From NCBI GenBank assembly GCA_958295985.1, contig OY282432.1, positions 2,451,001 through 2,515,000 of the forward strand: a stretch of DNA of 64,000 bases, in the 5' to 3' direction. This DNA is from an uncultured Candidatus Binatia bacterium (GTDB lineage Bacteria > Desulfobacterota > Binatia > UBA9968 > JAJDTQ01). The position numbers were made by a program, and so were the translations under genes. The stretch's first letter is position 1, and every line of letters begins with the position of its first letter. A model generated the notes under the pieces. It was not told the DNA's origin and ran no database searches. It saw only the letters and a program-made list of their open reading frames with translations. This document shows, piece by piece, positions 39,013-51,196 of the stretch.

Positions 39013-39402
39013 CGAGAAAGCTCCAGGGTTCGGGCATCATGCTTCCGTCACGAACTTCTATAGCGGACCCGCGGTCATTTCGGAACCGGGTCGGTACGCC
39101 GGTCAGAGACCTTTCCGAAGTCCGGCGGTCCGGCTACAGTCCGGCGCTCCGGCCGCGACGCCTCAGGCATGGCGGAAACGTCCATACGTTGATAGACTGT
39201 CGGAGATCAGCGGAAAACCAGCCGCCCGCCCGCCTCAGTGCAGCGTTCGGGGAGATTCGCGCGGTCTTCGAGCCGGAAGACGGCGGATCGTTTCCTCAAC
39301 GAAACGTGTTGGCTACTGAAAATCGGTCCATTCTGTGGTATTGCGGCTTGTTCCGAATACCGGCAAGACGGGCGCAGGTCGTTTTGCAGAGGGTTGTTCG
39401 AC
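39013..39402. other. 390-base divergent intergenic region between the molybdopterin subunit and gltB
   Basis: No believable gene. It should contain both divergent promoters. TTGATA at 39188 and several AT-rich stretches around 39300-39350 are possible promoter parts, but no well-spaced pair is convincing. No clear inverted repeat or riboswitch-like structure was seen. The frame of gltB is open through part of it, without family similarity. Confidence 0.5.
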
Positions 39403-42400
39403 ATGAAAAAGCATCAAGGACCCAAGAAGCATCGGGGACTCTATGACCCGGCCTATGAACACGACGCCTGCGGCGTGGGCGTCGTCGCGAACCTCGACGG
39501 CCGGAAATCCCACGACATCATCCGCAACGCCGTCAATGTCCTGATCAACCTCGAACATCGCGGCGCCTGCGGATGCGACCCTCACACCGGCGACGGCGCC
39601 GGCATCCTGTTCCAGATCCCCCATGCCTTCTTCCACAGGCACTGCAAGATGATGGGTATCTCCCTTCCGGACCCGGGCAAGTACGGCGTCGGCATGGTCT
39701 TCCTGCCACGGGAAGTGGAACACCATCGGTGGTGTGAACAGGTGATCGAGAAAACCGTCCGGGACGAGGGTCAGGAATTCCTGGGGTGGCGCGACGTGCC
39801 GGTGGACTTCACCCAGGCCGGAGAAGTGGCCGGCCAGGTGGCGCCGTTGATCCGGCAGTTCTTCATCGGCCGCGGCCGGGCGACGGCCACCCAGGACCGG
39901 TTCGAGCGGAAGCTGTACATCATTCGCAAGGTCATCGAGAATGCAGTGGATGCCGGACTCGCCCCCGAGGTTCGGGAGGGTTTCTACATCTCCAGCCTGT
40001 CCGGCAAGACCATCGTCTACAAGGGCCTGCTGCGGGCCGATCAACTGGATTCGTTCTACCGGGACCTCTCCGACGATTCGATCATCTCGGCCCTGGCCCT
40101 GGTTCATTCCCGGTACAGCACCAACACCCTCGGCTCGTGGCGGCTGGCGCATCCCTACCGCATGCTGTGCCACAACGGCGAGATCAACACCATCCGGGGC
40201 AACCAGAACTGGATGCGGGCCCGGGAGGCATTGTTCTCATCGCCCCTGTTCGGCCGCGACATGACCAAGCTGAGCCCGATCATCCGCGAGGGGGCCAGCG
40301 ACACCGCGGGATTCGACAACGCGCTGGAACTGTTGGTGGCCACCGGTCGCTCGTTGCCCCACGCCCTGATGATGATGATTCCCGAGGCGTGGGAGAACCA
40401 CGAGACCATGTCGGACGAGAAGAAGGCGTTCTATGCCTATCACGCCTGCCTCATGGAGCCGTGGGACGGTCCCGCCCTCATTGCCGCCTGTGACGGCGAC
40501 CGCGTGTGCACCACGCTGGACCGTAACGGGCTCCGGCCCTTCCGCTACGTGGTCACGAAGGACCAGTTCATCGTCGGCGCCTCGGAGGCGGGGGTGCTCG
40601 ACATTCCGGCCGAACGCATCCTGACCCGGGGCCGGCTGCAGCCGGGACGCCTGTTCCTCATCGATACGCTGGAAGGCCGCATCATCGCCGACGATGAGAT
40701 CAAGCACGAGATCAGCACGCGCCGGCCCTATCGCCAGTGGCTGTCGGAAGAAATGGTGACGCTGGAAGACCTGCCCGAGCCGGGGGAGGTGCCGGGGCTC
40801 GATCTGGAAACCCTCGCGGAGCGCCAGCGGGCCTTTGGGTACACCAGCGAAGAGCTGAAGATCCTCGTCGGACCCATGGCGGTCCGGGGCGAAGAACCCA
40901 TCGGCTCCATGGGCAACGACGCCCCGCTCGCGGTCCTGTCCGACCGGCCCCAGTTGCTCTTCCATTACTTCAAGCAGCTCTTCGCTCAGGTGACCAATCC
41001 CCCCCTGGACGCCATCCGCGAAGAGCTGGTGACCGCTTTGCAGACGTCCATCGGCTCGGAGCAGGACCTCTTCGCCGAAACGCCGACACATTGCCGCCAA
41101 CTCCGGCTGACGCGGCCGATACTGTCCAACCACGAACTGGCCCGCGTCAAGGCCCTGGACCGGCCCGGACTGAAGGCCGAGACGCTTCCGGCGGTGTTCC
41201 CCCGGTCTGCGTCCGTGGGCGCCCTGGCGGAGGCCGTGGACGCGCTGTGCGAGGAAGCCGGCCGGGCCATCCAGGACCGGGGCGCCACGGTGCTCGTCCT
41301 GTCCGACCGGGGCGCCGGCCCGGACCGGATTCAGATCCCCAGCCTGATGGCCGTCGCGGCCGTCCATCACTACCTCATCCGCGAGGGGCTCCGGACCAGC
41401 GCCGCCATCGTAGTGGAGTCGGGCGAGCCGAGGGAGGTCATGCACTGCTGCCTGCTCATCGGCTACGGGGCCAACGCGGTGAACCCCTACCTGACCCTCG
41501 AGACGGTGGAGTGGATGTGCCGCGACGGCCTGTTCGGCCCGGACCTGGCCGGAGAAAAGGCCCGCAGCAACCTGATCAAGGCCCTGTGCAAGGGCGTATT
41601 GAAGACCATGTCCAAGATGGGCATCTCCACCATCAAGTCCTATCACGGGGCGCAGATCTTCGAGGCCATCGGCCTGAAGCAGTCGGTCATCGACAAGTAC
41701 TTCACCTGGACCGCTTCGCGCATCGAAGGGATCGGCCTCGACGAGATCGAACGGGAGTACCGCCAGCACCACCACCACGGCTATCCGGAGCGGGCGCCGG
41801 CCAGCAACGGCACCCTGGACGTGGGCGGTTACTACCAGTGGCGCAAGGACGGGGAGCACCACCTGTTCAACCCCCACACCATCGCGCTGCTCCAGACCTC
41901 CACGCGCACCGGCGATTACGATCTCTTCAGGGAGTATTCCAGGCAGATCGACGACCAGACCCGGCTTCTCGGGACGCTTCGGGGGCTGTTCGAGTTGAAG
42001 CCGATGCAGCCGTCGGTCCCCATCGACGAGGTCGAGCCGGCGGCGGAGATCGTCAAGCGGTTCTCCACCGGGGCCATGTCCTACGGCTCCATCAGCAAGG
42101 AGGCCCACGAAACCCTGGCCATCGCCATGAACCGCATCGGCGGCAGGAGCAACTCGGGCGAGGGCGGCGAGGACCCGGACCGCTACTATCCCGACGCCAA
42201 CGGCGATTGGCGCAACAGCGCCATCAAGCAGGTGGCTTCCGGGCGGTTCGGGGTCACGAGCAACTACCTGGTCAACGCCACCGACCTGCAGATCAAGATG
42301 GCCCAGGGGGCCAAGCCCGGCGAGGGCGGACAGTTGCCCGGCCACAAGGTGTTCGAGGCCATTGCCCGGGTGCGCAAGTCCACTCCGGGCGTGGGGCTCA

Positions 42401-43977
42401 TCTCGCCGCCGCCCCATCACGACATCTACTCCATCGAGGACCTGGCCCAGCTCATCCACGATCTGAAATGCGCCAACGACCGCGCCCGCGTACACGTCAA
42501 GCTGGTGGCCGAGGTCGGGGTGGGCACCGTGGCCGCCGGCGTATCCAAGGGCAAGGCGGACGTGGTGCTCATCAGCGGCTACGACGGTGGCACGGGCGCC
42601 TCGCCCGAGTCCTCCATGAAACACGCCGGCATCCCCTGGGAGCTGGGGGTTGCCGAGACCCAGCAGGTATTGGTGCAAAACGACCTGCGGGGCCGTATCG
42701 TGGTGCAGACGGACGGACAGCTCAAGACCGGGAGGGACGTGGCCATCGCCTGCCTGCTGGGCGCCGAGGAGTTCGGGTTCGCCACCACCGCCCTGGTGGT
42801 CAGCGGTTGCATCATGCTCCGCAAGTGCCACCTCAACACCTGCTCCGTGGGCGTGGCCACGCAGGACGCGGAGCTCCGGAAGAAATTCACCGGCAGGCCG
42901 GAGCACGTCATCAACTTCATGACGTTCATCGCCGAGCAGGTGCGGGAGATCATGGCCGACCTGGGGTTCCGCACCGTCAACGAGATGGTCGGGCGCGCGG
43001 ACTGCCTCGATACCTGCGAGGCCATCGATCACTGGAAGGCCCGGGGACTGGATTTCTCCCGGATGCTCACGCTGGTCGAAGCGCCGTCCTCGGTCGCCCG
43101 ATACTGTTGTCAGCCACAGGACCACGGGTTGGACAAGAAGCTAGACCAGCGTCTCATCGAATCGGTGAAGGAAGCCCTGGAGGAGCGGCAACCCGTGGTG
43201 GTCCGCCATGAGATCAACAATATCGACCGCACGGCCGGGGCCATGCTCAGCGCCGAGGTGTCACGCCGTTACGGCGAGGAGGGATTGCCGCAAGACACCA
43301 TTCGGGTGGACCTTTTCGGTTCGGCGGGTCAGAGCTTCGGGGCCTTCCTGGCGCCGGGCGTCTCGTTTCACCTGGAAGGGGAGTCGAACGACTATACCGG
43401 CAAGGGGCTGTCAGGCGGACTCATGGCAGTGTACCCGCCGAAGAACGCCTTGTTCAATCCAACGGAGAACGTCATCATCGGCAACGTCGCGCTCTACGGC
43501 GCCACCGGCGGCCAGGCCTTCTTCCAGGGTCGGGCCGGCGAACGCTTCGCCGTCCGCAACAGCGGCGCCGAGACCGTCGTCGAGGGCGTCGGCGACCACG
43601 GGTGCGAGTACATGACCGGCGGTCGCGTGGTGGTGATCGGGCCGGTCGGGCGCAACTTCGCCGCGGGCATGAGCGGCGGGGTCGCCTATGTGCTCGACGA
43701 GCACGGTGTCTTTCCCGGACTGTGCAACCGGGAGATGGTGGACCTGGAACCCCTGGAGAGCGGAGAGGACACGGGCCACGTCCGCCGCCTGATCGAAGCC
43801 CACGTACGACACACCGGCAGCGACCGCGGTGAGTACGTGCTGGACCACTGGTCGGACCTGCAAGGAGCGTTCGTGAAGGTCATGCCGGTGGACTACCGCC
43901 GGGCCTTGCAGGAGATGGCCGCCCGTCAGGCCCGGTCGGCCGAGGCCGCCGAGACCGCGGCGTCCGCACCGGCGTGA
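39403..43977 (+). CDS. gltB: Glutamate synthase large subunit
   Basis: 1524 residues, the usual length. A short propeptide precedes Cys23 of [10 protein letters not shown], the N-terminal nucleophile of the glutaminase domain (about 23-430). The central domain follows, then the FMN-binding synthase barrel (about 830-1200) with the 3Fe-4S cysteines in [17 protein letters not shown], and the C-terminal GXGXG beta-helix (about 1260-1490). It converts 2-oxoglutarate and glutamine to two glutamates with GltD supplying electrons. The start at 39403 is chosen because [16 protein letters not shown] directly precedes the conserved region, and Cys23 needs a short propeptide. gltD follows 82 bases later. 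Confidence 0.96.
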   Translation: MKKHQGPKKHRGLYDPAYEHDACGVGVVANLDGRKSHDIIRNAVNVLINLEHRGACGCDPHTGDGAGILFQIPHAFFHRHCKMMGISLPDPGKYGVGMVFLPREVEHHRWCEQVIEKTVRDEGQEFLGWRDVPVDFTQAGEVAGQVAPLIRQFFIGRGRATATQDRFERKLYIIRKVIENAVDAGLAPEVREGFYISSLSGKTIVYKGLLRADQLDSFYRDLSDDSIISALALVHSRYSTNTLGSWRLAHPYRMLCHNGEINTIRGNQNWMRAREALFSSPLFGRDMTKLSPIIREGASDTAGFDNALELLVATGRSLPHALMMMIPEAWENHETMSDEKKAFYAYHACLMEPWDGPALIAACDGDRVCTTLDRNGLRPFRYVVTKDQFIVGASEAGVLDIPAERILTRGRLQPGRLFLIDTLEGRIIADDEIKHEISTRRPYRQWLSEEMVTLEDLPEPGEVPGLDLETLAERQRAFGYTSEELKILVGPMAVRGEEPIGSMGNDAPLAVLSDRPQLLFHYFKQLFAQVTNPPLDAIREELVTALQTSIGSEQDLFAETPTHCRQLRLTRPILSNHELARVKALDRPGLKAETLPAVFPRSASVGALAEAVDALCEEAGRAIQDRGATVLVLSDRGAGPDRIQIPSLMAVAAVHHYLIREGLRTSAAIVVESGEPREVMHCCLLIGYGANAVNPYLTLETVEWMCRDGLFGPDLAGEKARSNLIKALCKGVLKTMSKMGISTIKSYHGAQIFEAIGLKQSVIDKYFTWTASRIEGIGLDEIEREYRQHHHHGYPERAPASNGTLDVGGYYQWRKDGEHHLFNPHTIALLQTSTRTGDYDLFREYSRQIDDQTRLLGTLRGLFELKPMQPSVPIDEVEPAAEIVKRFSTGAMSYGSISKEAHETLAIAMNRIGGRSNSGEGGEDPDRYYPDANGDWRNSAIKQVASGRFGVTSNYLVNATDLQIKMAQGAKPGEGGQLPGHKVFEAIARVRKSTPGVGLISPPPHHDIYSIEDLAQLIHDLKCANDRARVHVKLVAEVGVGTVAAGVSKGKADVVLISGYDGGTGASPESSMKHAGIPWELGVAETQQVLVQNDLRGRIVVQTDGQLKTGRDVAIACLLGAEEFGFATTALVVSGCIMLRKCHLNTCSVGVATQDAELRKKFTGRPEHVINFMTFIAEQVREIMADLGFRTVNEMVGRADCLDTCEAIDHWKARGLDFSRMLTLVEAPSSVARYCCQPQDHGLDKKLDQRLIESVKEALEERQPVVVRHEINNIDRTAGAMLSAEVSRRYGEEGLPQDTIRVDLFGSAGQSFGAFLAPGVSFHLEGESNDYTGKGLSGGLMAVYPPKNALFNPTENVIIGNVALYGATGGQAFFQGRAGERFAVRNSGAETVVEGVGDHGCEYMTGGRVVVIGPVGRNFAAGMSGGVAYVLDEHGVFPGLCNREMVDLEPLESGEDTGHVRRLIEAHVRHTGSDRGEYVLDHWSDLQGAFVKVMPVDYRRALQEMAARQARSAEAAETAASAPA

Positions 43978-44059
43978 GCGGGCGGGGCGCATCGAGAATC
44001 GCATACACGTTGAGGACTGAAGGGCAGGGGACGTCCACCGGCGCCGTCTCCGGACGACT

Positions 44060-45556
<1,497 letters not shown>

Positions 45557-45605
45557 CGGTTATGTCATCCTGCCAAACGCTCTGAGGCCCGGAGAAAAGA
45601 TGTAG

Positions 45606-45626
45606 GGGCGGGTTTCAAACCCGCCC
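45606..45626. terminator. Perfect 10-bp palindrome between convergent gltD and EamA genes
   Basis: GGGCGGGTTT (45606-45615), one central C, then AAACCCGCCC (45617-45626). It is a strong bidirectional hairpin and is closely related to the element at 19611-19633, so it is likely a dispersed repeat acting as a terminator. Confidence 0.6.
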
Positions 45627-45642
45627 GTGTCCGCACTGCGCT

Positions 45643-46521
45643 TCAGACCCACGCCAGCACGAAGACCCCGCCGACGATCAGAGCGGCGCCCACGCCGTCC
45701 TGAACGCGCACGACCTCGATCCCCTTCAAGGTGAAGTGCGCCAGCGCGAAGGTGACCAGGGGTTGGATGTTCCAGATGGGTCCCACGATCACCGCGGGGG
45801 CGTGGACCACGGCCAGGAACGTCAGTATGGTGCCGATGGCGTGAACGACCCCGGAAGCGGCGAAGTATACGGTGCTGTTCAGGGGTACCCCGCGATAGAC
45901 GATGCGAATCCGCAACGCCTTGCCCAGGAGGCCGATGAACATCAACCCGGTGACCTGGGTGATCACCGCGCCGACGATGGGGCCGCCGCCCTGCAGCACG
46001 CCGAGCCGCTTCAGTATCGGGCCGAGGCTGTAGAAGACGAAGGAGAGAGCGGCGTTGCCGACACCCGTCAGCGGCGCCGCGGGTTCCGCCTCGGATCCCC
46101 TGGTGTGGGTGATGAGAAGGATGCCGGCCACGATGACGGTCACCCCGCCGAAGGTTCCCGACGTGGCGCTTTCGCCGAGAAAGGTGACGCCGATCACCGC
46201 GGTAAGCAACGGCGACGCGTTCTTGATGGACTGGGCCCTGGAAGCGCCGATCTGGTCGATGGCCCGGAGCAGGAAGACACGGCCGAAAAAGGCGCCCACC
46301 GCGCCCAGGATCACGAAGGTGACCAGCGCGGGCAGGGGAACGGGCAGTCCGCCGGCGCCGTAGCCGACCACCCACACCACCAGCAGGAACGCCACCATGG
46401 CGAGCTGTTGGATGGTCACCGCGGCATCGACATCCGAGTGGACCAGCCCCCGTTTCACCAGGGGCGGCACCAGTCCCCACACGACGCCCCCGGCCAGGGC
46501 GTAGATGATTCCGAGTCCCAC
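45643..46521 (-). CDS. EamA-family (DMT superfamily) permease
   Basis: 292 residues with ten hydrophobic helices in two EamA repeats (LLTAVIGVTFLGESATSG in the first, IWNIQPLVTFALAHFTLKGIE in the second). It starts at a GTG at 46521 directly before the first helix. It transports an unknown small metabolite. It is not closely similar to the EamA gene at 14627. It lies on the minus strand with the DUF4399 gene 83 bases upstream; a shared transcript is possible but not needed. Confidence 0.85.
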   Translation of the reverse strand: MGLGIIYALAGGVVWGLVPPLVKRGLVHSDVDAAVTIQQLAMVAFLLVVWVVGYGAGGLPVPLPALVTFVILGAVGAFFGRVFLLRAIDQIGASRAQSIKNASPLLTAVIGVTFLGESATSGTFGGVTVIVAGILLITHTRGSEAEPAAPLTGVGNAALSFVFYSLGPILKRLGVLQGGGPIVGAVITQVTGLMFIGLLGKALRIRIVYRGVPLNSTVYFAASGVVHAIGTILTFLAVVHAPAVIVGPIWNIQPLVTFALAHFTLKGIEVVRVQDGVGAALIVGGVFVLAWV

Positions 46522-46604
46522 GAGGGGCAGTGTTGTCCGGCGGCCGCCTCGCGGTCAAACAGGCTGCCCGGCCGTCCGGGCCGGCGCCGTCGGGAACACC
46601 CGGA

Positions 46605-47033
46605 TCACTTGCCGGGCAACACCTTGAGCTGGATGGTGTGCGCGAGCTCCTTGCCGTAGGAGCGATGGAGGCCGTCGGCGAACTGCATGGTCAGCGTGTA
46701 TTCCCCGGGAGCGAGCTTGAGAGTGGCTTCCGTCTGCCCCTTGCCGAAATGGACGTGGACGCGGTCCGTCGGGATCACCTTTCCCCTGCGCATGGGGCCC
46801 TTGTTGATGAGGACGTGATGATGCCCGGTCCCCGCGACCACCCCGCCCGACGGCTTGATCGTCATGCCCTCCACGCCCATTACGACTTTCACGGGACTCA
46901 CGACTTCCGCCCCGTCTTTCGGCTCGACGAAAAAGACGCGCTTTGCCGGCTCGGCTCCCGCCGCATGGCCCGCAAGCGCCAGAAATCCCAGAACGACCGC
47001 GGCGGCGAGCCGCCCCGTTCCCAGTCGGTTCAT
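46605..47033 (-). CDS. Secreted DUF4399-like protein
   Basis: 142 residues. Residues 1-27 form a signal peptide (basic start, LAAAVVLGFLALAG core, AGA cleavage site). The mature part has the DUF4399 pattern: VFFVEPKDGAEVVSPVKVVMG, the GTGHHHVLIN histidine cluster, VHFGKGQTEATLKLAPGEYT and a closing Ig-like strand. The three adjacent histidines could bind a metal in the periplasm; the family's function is not established. AAGGAG lies before the ATG. Confidence 0.85.
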   Translation of the reverse strand: MNRLGTGRLAAAVVLGFLALAGHAAGAEPAKRVFFVEPKDGAEVVSPVKVVMGVEGMTIKPSGGVVAGTGHHHVLINKGPMRRGKVIPTDRVHVHFGKGQTEATLKLAPGEYTLTMQFADGLHRSYGKELAHTIQLKVLPGK

Positions 47034-47246
47034 GCTGAACTCCTTTCCGCTCTAGCTGAAGAGCCCGTGGATCATGCGTCCGCAGCGGTACCCGCAGCCG
47101 GTTCGATCAGGCCTGCAACCATGCCGGCCCCGCTCGCCGAAGTGACGCCGACCCTATCAACGGCGGGTACGCTTCGCAAGCCGAAGGGCCTGTCCGAGAT
47201 CGCCGCGGCCGGGGGTTCACGTTGACAAGCCGCCGCCTATGACCTA

Positions 47247-47410
47247 GTGTCCTGTCCCAGAATAACTGCGCTAATCTGCTGGTCCTTTTCGCCGTCGGCT
47301 GCGTTGCTCCTCCTCGCGTGGTGTTTGGCCACCGCTCGTCGTCGCGGCTTGCCGACAACAAAAGTCCTGCGTATCACTATCTTGACACAGTTATTTCCGG
47401 GACAGGATAC
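47247..47410. mobile_element. MITE-like element with imperfect terminal inverted repeats
   Basis: The left end GTGTCCTGTCCCAGAATAAC (from 47247) and the reverse complement of the right end, GTATCCTGTCCCGGAAATAA (from 47410 inward), are imperfect inverted repeats about 22 bases long, differing by one indel and a few substitutions. The ~164-base interior has no gene. A TA dinucleotide flanks the left end only. The element sits in the 418-base interval upstream of the first thiamine-diphosphate enzyme; the remainder (47034-47246) holds nothing I can identify. A TTGACA at 47382-47387 near the right end, with GATACG 18 bp downstream, could act as an outward promoter. Confidence 0.55.
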
Positions 47411-47451
47411 GAGCAGGTTCCATCCACGCCTTGGAGAAAGAAAGGTTCCAC

Positions 47452-49218
47452 ATGTCGGACATCAAGAAATCGGAACAGCGCTGGCAGTCGGACGTCATCG
47501 TCGATCTCATGAAGCTCTACGATATCCCCTACGTCGCCCTGAACCCGGGGGCCAGCTACCGGGGTCTCCACGACTCGATGGTGAACTACGGCGAGAACGA
47601 TCCCGAGATGCTCCTGTGCAACCACGAGAAGATCGCGGTGCAGATCGCCCACGGCTACGCCAAGGCTTCGGGCAAGCCCATGATCGCCATCGTGCACGAC
47701 GTGGTGGGGCTGCTGCACGCTCCCATGGGCATCTACTACGCCTACATCGACCGCTGTCCGGTCTTCGTCATTGGCGCCACCGGTCCCATGGACGAGAAGT
47801 ACCGGCGCCCGTTCATCGACTGGATCCACACGGCCTTCGCCCAGGGCGACGCGGTGCGCAACTTCACCAAGTGGGACTATCAGCCCGGCAGCATCCACGG
47901 CGTGCCGGACTCCTTCGCCCGGGCCTACTCCATCATGATGAGCGAGCCCCAGGGACCCATCTACATGTGCTACGACTCGGCGCTGCAGGAAAGCCCGCTC
48001 ACCGAGGAGGTGGCGGTCCCGCCCGCGTCCGCGGTCAAGGTGCCGTCGCGCATCGCGCCGGAGCAGGCGGCCGTGGCCCAGGCCGCGGAGATGCTGGTCG
48101 AGGCCGGCAATCCGCTGCTCCTGACCGAGTACGCCGCGCGCATGCCGGAGGGCTATGGGCCCACGGTGGAGTTGGCGGAGACGGTGGGGGCGTCGGCGTT
48201 CGACGTCTGCAAGCGGCTGGGCTTCCCCAACCGCCATCCCCTCAGCATGAGCTTCAACCCGGACGCGTTCGCGGGCGTGGACCTGGTGATGGCGCTGGAC
48301 GTGGTGGACTGGACCCGGGGCTCGCACCGGCTCAACACCCAGACCCGCGAGATCACGGTGGTGACCGCGCCCGACTGCAAATGGATCGACGCGGGCTTCG
48401 CCGACATCGAGATCAGCAAGTGGGCCACCGACTACAACAAGCACAACAACTGGGACCTCCGGGTGATGGGGGACACGTCCATCACCATCCCCGAGCTCAC
48501 CCGGGCGTGCCGCGCGCTCATCGACGCCGATCCGGCCCTGCGGGAGCGCGTCGAGGAGCGCAAGAAGGCGCTGGCGGAAAAGCATGACAGCCAGTGGCGG
48601 AAGTGGCAGCAGCAGGTCGAGGAGGAAATGGACCGGAGGCCCATGACCGAGTCCCGGCTGGCCCGCGAAGTGTGGCAGGCGATCAAGGACGAGGACTGGG
48701 TGCTGACCGCGGGGACCCTGAAGGACTGGGTCCAGAAGATATGGGATTTCGACCGGCCCTACCGGCACCCGGGCCGGGAGCTGGGCACCGGCACCCAGAT
48801 CGGCATGTCCATCGGCGTGGCGCTGGCCCACAAGGGTCAGGGAAGGCTGGTGGTGGATCTCCAGCCCGACGGCGACCTGATGTTCGACCTGGGGGCGCTG
48901 TGGACGCCCATCAAGTACGACATCCCCATGCTCGTCGTCATGTACAACAACCGGGCCTACTACAACGACTGGGCCCATCAGATCCACATGGCCCACCAGC
49001 GCGGCACCGACCCGGGCCGGGCCTACATCGGCATGGACCTGGAGGCGCCGCCGCCGGATTTCGCGCACATCGCCCGGGGCATGGGTTGGTACGCCGAAGG
49101 CCCCATCGAGGACCCCGCGGAGGTGGCGCCCGCGGTCCGCCGCGCCATCGAGCAGGTCAAGGCCGGCAAGCCCGCGCTGGTGGACCCCATCGTCTGGCGC
49201 CGGGATATCAACGCCTGA
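47452..49218 (+). CDS. Thiamine-diphosphate-dependent enzyme (acetolactate synthase/decarboxylase-like), copy 1
   Basis: 588 residues with the three-domain architecture of acetolactate-synthase-like enzymes. The catalytic Glu59 is in LLCNHEKIAVQIAHGYAKA; the C-terminal ThDP/Mg site is DLQPDGDLMFDLGALWTP followed by VVMYNNRAYYNDW (GDG...NN). The middle domain (about 190-330) lacks an obvious FAD signature. It presumably forms or cleaves a C-C bond next to a carbonyl, for example a 2-oxoacid decarboxylation; substrate unknown. The Met at 47452 is preferred (AAAGAAAGG upstream). It is followed by a paralogue of the same layout. The stop codon lies within a 13-bp triple repeat. Confidence 0.88.
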   Translation: MSDIKKSEQRWQSDVIVDLMKLYDIPYVALNPGASYRGLHDSMVNYGENDPEMLLCNHEKIAVQIAHGYAKASGKPMIAIVHDVVGLLHAPMGIYYAYIDRCPVFVIGATGPMDEKYRRPFIDWIHTAFAQGDAVRNFTKWDYQPGSIHGVPDSFARAYSIMMSEPQGPIYMCYDSALQESPLTEEVAVPPASAVKVPSRIAPEQAAVAQAAEMLVEAGNPLLLTEYAARMPEGYGPTVELAETVGASAFDVCKRLGFPNRHPLSMSFNPDAFAGVDLVMALDVVDWTRGSHRLNTQTREITVVTAPDCKWIDAGFADIEISKWATDYNKHNNWDLRVMGDTSITIPELTRACRALIDADPALRERVEERKKALAEKHDSQWRKWQQQVEEEMDRRPMTESRLAREVWQAIKDEDWVLTAGTLKDWVQKIWDFDRPYRHPGRELGTGTQIGMSIGVALAHKGQGRLVVDLQPDGDLMFDLGALWTPIKYDIPMLVVMYNNRAYYNDWAHQIHMAHQRGTDPGRAYIGMDLEAPPPDFAHIARGMGWYAEGPIEDPAEVAPAVRRAIEQVKAGKPALVDPIVWRRDINA

Positions 49219-49247
49219 GGGCAACGCCTGAGGGCAACGCCTGAGGG
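49209..49247 (+). repeat. Three tandem copies of a 13-bp repeat across a stop codon
   Basis: CAACGCCTGAGGG occurs at 49209-49221, 49222-49234 and 49235-49247. The TGA at 49216-49218 in the first unit is the stop of the upstream gene, so slippage here left the product unchanged. Confidence 0.85.
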
Positions 49248-49309
49248 CCTTTGGCCGTGGCGGCCCCTCTCCGTGGAGGCGCCCACCGGTTCGAGAGGAG
49301 GAAGCGGAC

Positions 49310-49330
49310 ATGAAGGGGAAGCGGACATGA
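49310..49330 (+). CDS. Six-codon leader ORF overlapping the second ThDP gene
   Basis: ATG at 49310, preceded by GAGAGGAGGAAGCGG, encodes MKGKRT and stops at a TGA (49328-49330) that overlaps the ATG of the next gene as ATGA. The stronger ribosome-binding site belongs to this short frame rather than to the main gene. It may be a coupling device or merely the result of a local duplication (AAGCGGACATGA appears twice). Confidence 0.35.
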   Translation: MKGKRT

Positions 49331-51111
49331 GCAAAGCGGAAAAGATCGAGACGCCCGCCATCAAGAAGTCGGACCGCAAGTGGCAGTCGGACGTCATCGT
49401 GGACATGATCAAGCGTTACGGGTTCGAGTACATCGCGCTCAATCCCGGGGCCAGCTACCGGGGTCTCCACGACTCGCTGGTGAACTACGGCGAGAACGAC
49501 CCGCCCATGATGCTGTGCAACCACGAGAAGATCGCGGTGCAGATCGCCCACGGCTACGCCCGCGCCAGCGGCGCGCCGATGATCGCCATCGTCCACGATC
49601 TGGTGGGGCTGCTGCACGCGCCCATGGGCATCTACTACGCCTATCTCGACCGGGCGCCCGTCTTCATCATCGGCGCCACCGGCCCCATGGAAGAGCCCAA
49701 GCGGCGACCGTTCATCGACTGGATCCATTCGGCCAGTGTCCAGGGCGAGGCCATCCGCCACTACGTCAAGTGGGACTCCCAGCCCACCACCATCGACGCC
49801 GTGCCCGGCGCCTTCGCCCGCGCCTATTCGGTCATGATGAGCGGCAAGCAGGGACCGGTCTACATGTGTTACGACGCCGGCCTGCAGGAGGCGGCGCTCG
49901 ACCACGACGTGACCATGCCGCCCGAGGACAACGTGCGCGTGCCCGCGCCGGCGATGGCGGACCCCGCGGCGCTGGAACGGGCGGCGGACACCCTGGCCGC
50001 GGCCCGGCGCCCGGTCATCGTGGCGGACTTCGCCGCCCGCCCACCCCACGGCTGGGACCACGTGGTGGAGCTGGCGGAGACCCTGGGCGCGGCGGTGTGG
50101 GACTGCGACTCGCGCCTCAACTTTCCCAGCGAGCATCCGCTGAACCTGAGCATGGACAGCGAAGGCTGCTACAAGGACGCGGACGTGGTGCTGACCCTGG
50201 ACATCGCGGATTTCGAGAAACCCACCCACGTGCGCGACATCGCCACCCGCACGGTGGTCAGCATGGTGCCGGAAGACGCCACCTGGATCGACATCGGCTA
50301 CACGGACACGGAGATCAGCAAGTGGGCCATGACCTACGCCCGCCCGTTCTACGCGCACCAACGCATGACTGCGGACCCGGTGACCGCGGCGCCGGCGCTG
50401 ACCAGGCTCTTGAAGGAGCGCATCGCCCGCACGCCGGGTCTGGCCGGGAAGATCGCCGGACGGACCGACGAGGTGGGCCAACGCCACGCCGAGATCCGCG
50501 CCGAGTGGCGGCGGCAGGCGGAGGAGGACCGTTGGGACGCGGTGCCCATGACCGTGCCGCGGCTGGCGTTGGAGGTATGGGACGCCATCAAGGACGAGGA
50601 CTGGGTGTTGACCTCCGGGACGCTGCACGACTGGGCGCGCCGGCTGTGGAACTTCGACCGGCCCTATCGCCACGGCGGTCGCGAGCTGGGCACGGGCACG
50701 CAGATCGGCCTGTCCCTGGGCGTGGCCCTGGCCCACAAGGGCGCCGGCCGGCTGGTGGTGGACCTCCAGCCCGACGGCGACCTGATGTTCGATGCCGGCT
50801 CCCTGTGGATCGCCGCCAAGTACCGGATCCCCCTGCTCATCGTGATGTACAACAACCGCGCCTACTACAACGACTGGAACCACCAGATCGTCATGGCGCG
50901 GAACCGCGGCACGGACCCGTCCCGGGCGCACATCGGCATGGACCTGTGCGCACCCGACCCCGACTTCGCGACCCTGGCCCGCTCCATGGGCTGGTACGGC
51001 GAGGGTCCCATCGAGAACGCCGACGATCTCAGGCCGGCCCTCGACCGCGCCATCGAGCAGGTCAAGCAGGGGAGGCCGGCCTTGGTGGACACGGTGACCC
51101 AGCGGCGCTGA
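49327..51111 (+). CDS. Thiamine-diphosphate-dependent enzyme, copy 2
   Basis: 594 residues, a clear paralogue of the preceding gene: the same IKKSDRKWQSDVIVDMIKRY opening, catalytic Glu68 in LCNHEKIAVQIAHGY, and QPDGDLMFDAGSLW with VMYNNRAYYNDWN for the ThDP/Mg site. The middle domains and substrate-facing residues are more diverged, so the two may form a heteromer or handle related substrates. The main start ATG (49327) has only AGGGGAAGC upstream and is overlapped by a six-codon leader. The pair lie on the plus strand, most likely in one operon. Confidence 0.88.
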   Translation: MSKAEKIETPAIKKSDRKWQSDVIVDMIKRYGFEYIALNPGASYRGLHDSLVNYGENDPPMMLCNHEKIAVQIAHGYARASGAPMIAIVHDLVGLLHAPMGIYYAYLDRAPVFIIGATGPMEEPKRRPFIDWIHSASVQGEAIRHYVKWDSQPTTIDAVPGAFARAYSVMMSGKQGPVYMCYDAGLQEAALDHDVTMPPEDNVRVPAPAMADPAALERAADTLAAARRPVIVADFAARPPHGWDHVVELAETLGAAVWDCDSRLNFPSEHPLNLSMDSEGCYKDADVVLTLDIADFEKPTHVRDIATRTVVSMVPEDATWIDIGYTDTEISKWAMTYARPFYAHQRMTADPVTAAPALTRLLKERIARTPGLAGKIAGRTDEVGQRHAEIRAEWRRQAEEDRWDAVPMTVPRLALEVWDAIKDEDWVLTSGTLHDWARRLWNFDRPYRHGGRELGTGTQIGLSLGVALAHKGAGRLVVDLQPDGDLMFDAGSLWIAAKYRIPLLIVMYNNRAYYNDWNHQIVMARNRGTDPSRAHIGMDLCAPDPDFATLARSMGWYGEGPIENADDLRPALDRAIEQVKQGRPALVDTVTQRR

Positions 51112-51196
51112 CCGAGTCTCGCCGCGGCCCGACTCGCGGTCCCTCGCAGGGGACCTCCGAAGCCCGCCCGGAATCATCATGGCCCTTTGACGCTTT

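Noticed and set aside
36787-39063. 758-codon open frame on the plus strand
   Set aside because: Antisense shadow of the molybdopterin subunit gene.
39188-39360. Promoter for gltB
   Set aside because: Several partial hexamers were seen but none with good spacing to a matching partner; no confident call.
40237-43125. 962-codon open frame on the minus strand
   Set aside because: Antisense shadow of gltB, which has complete domain motifs on the other strand.
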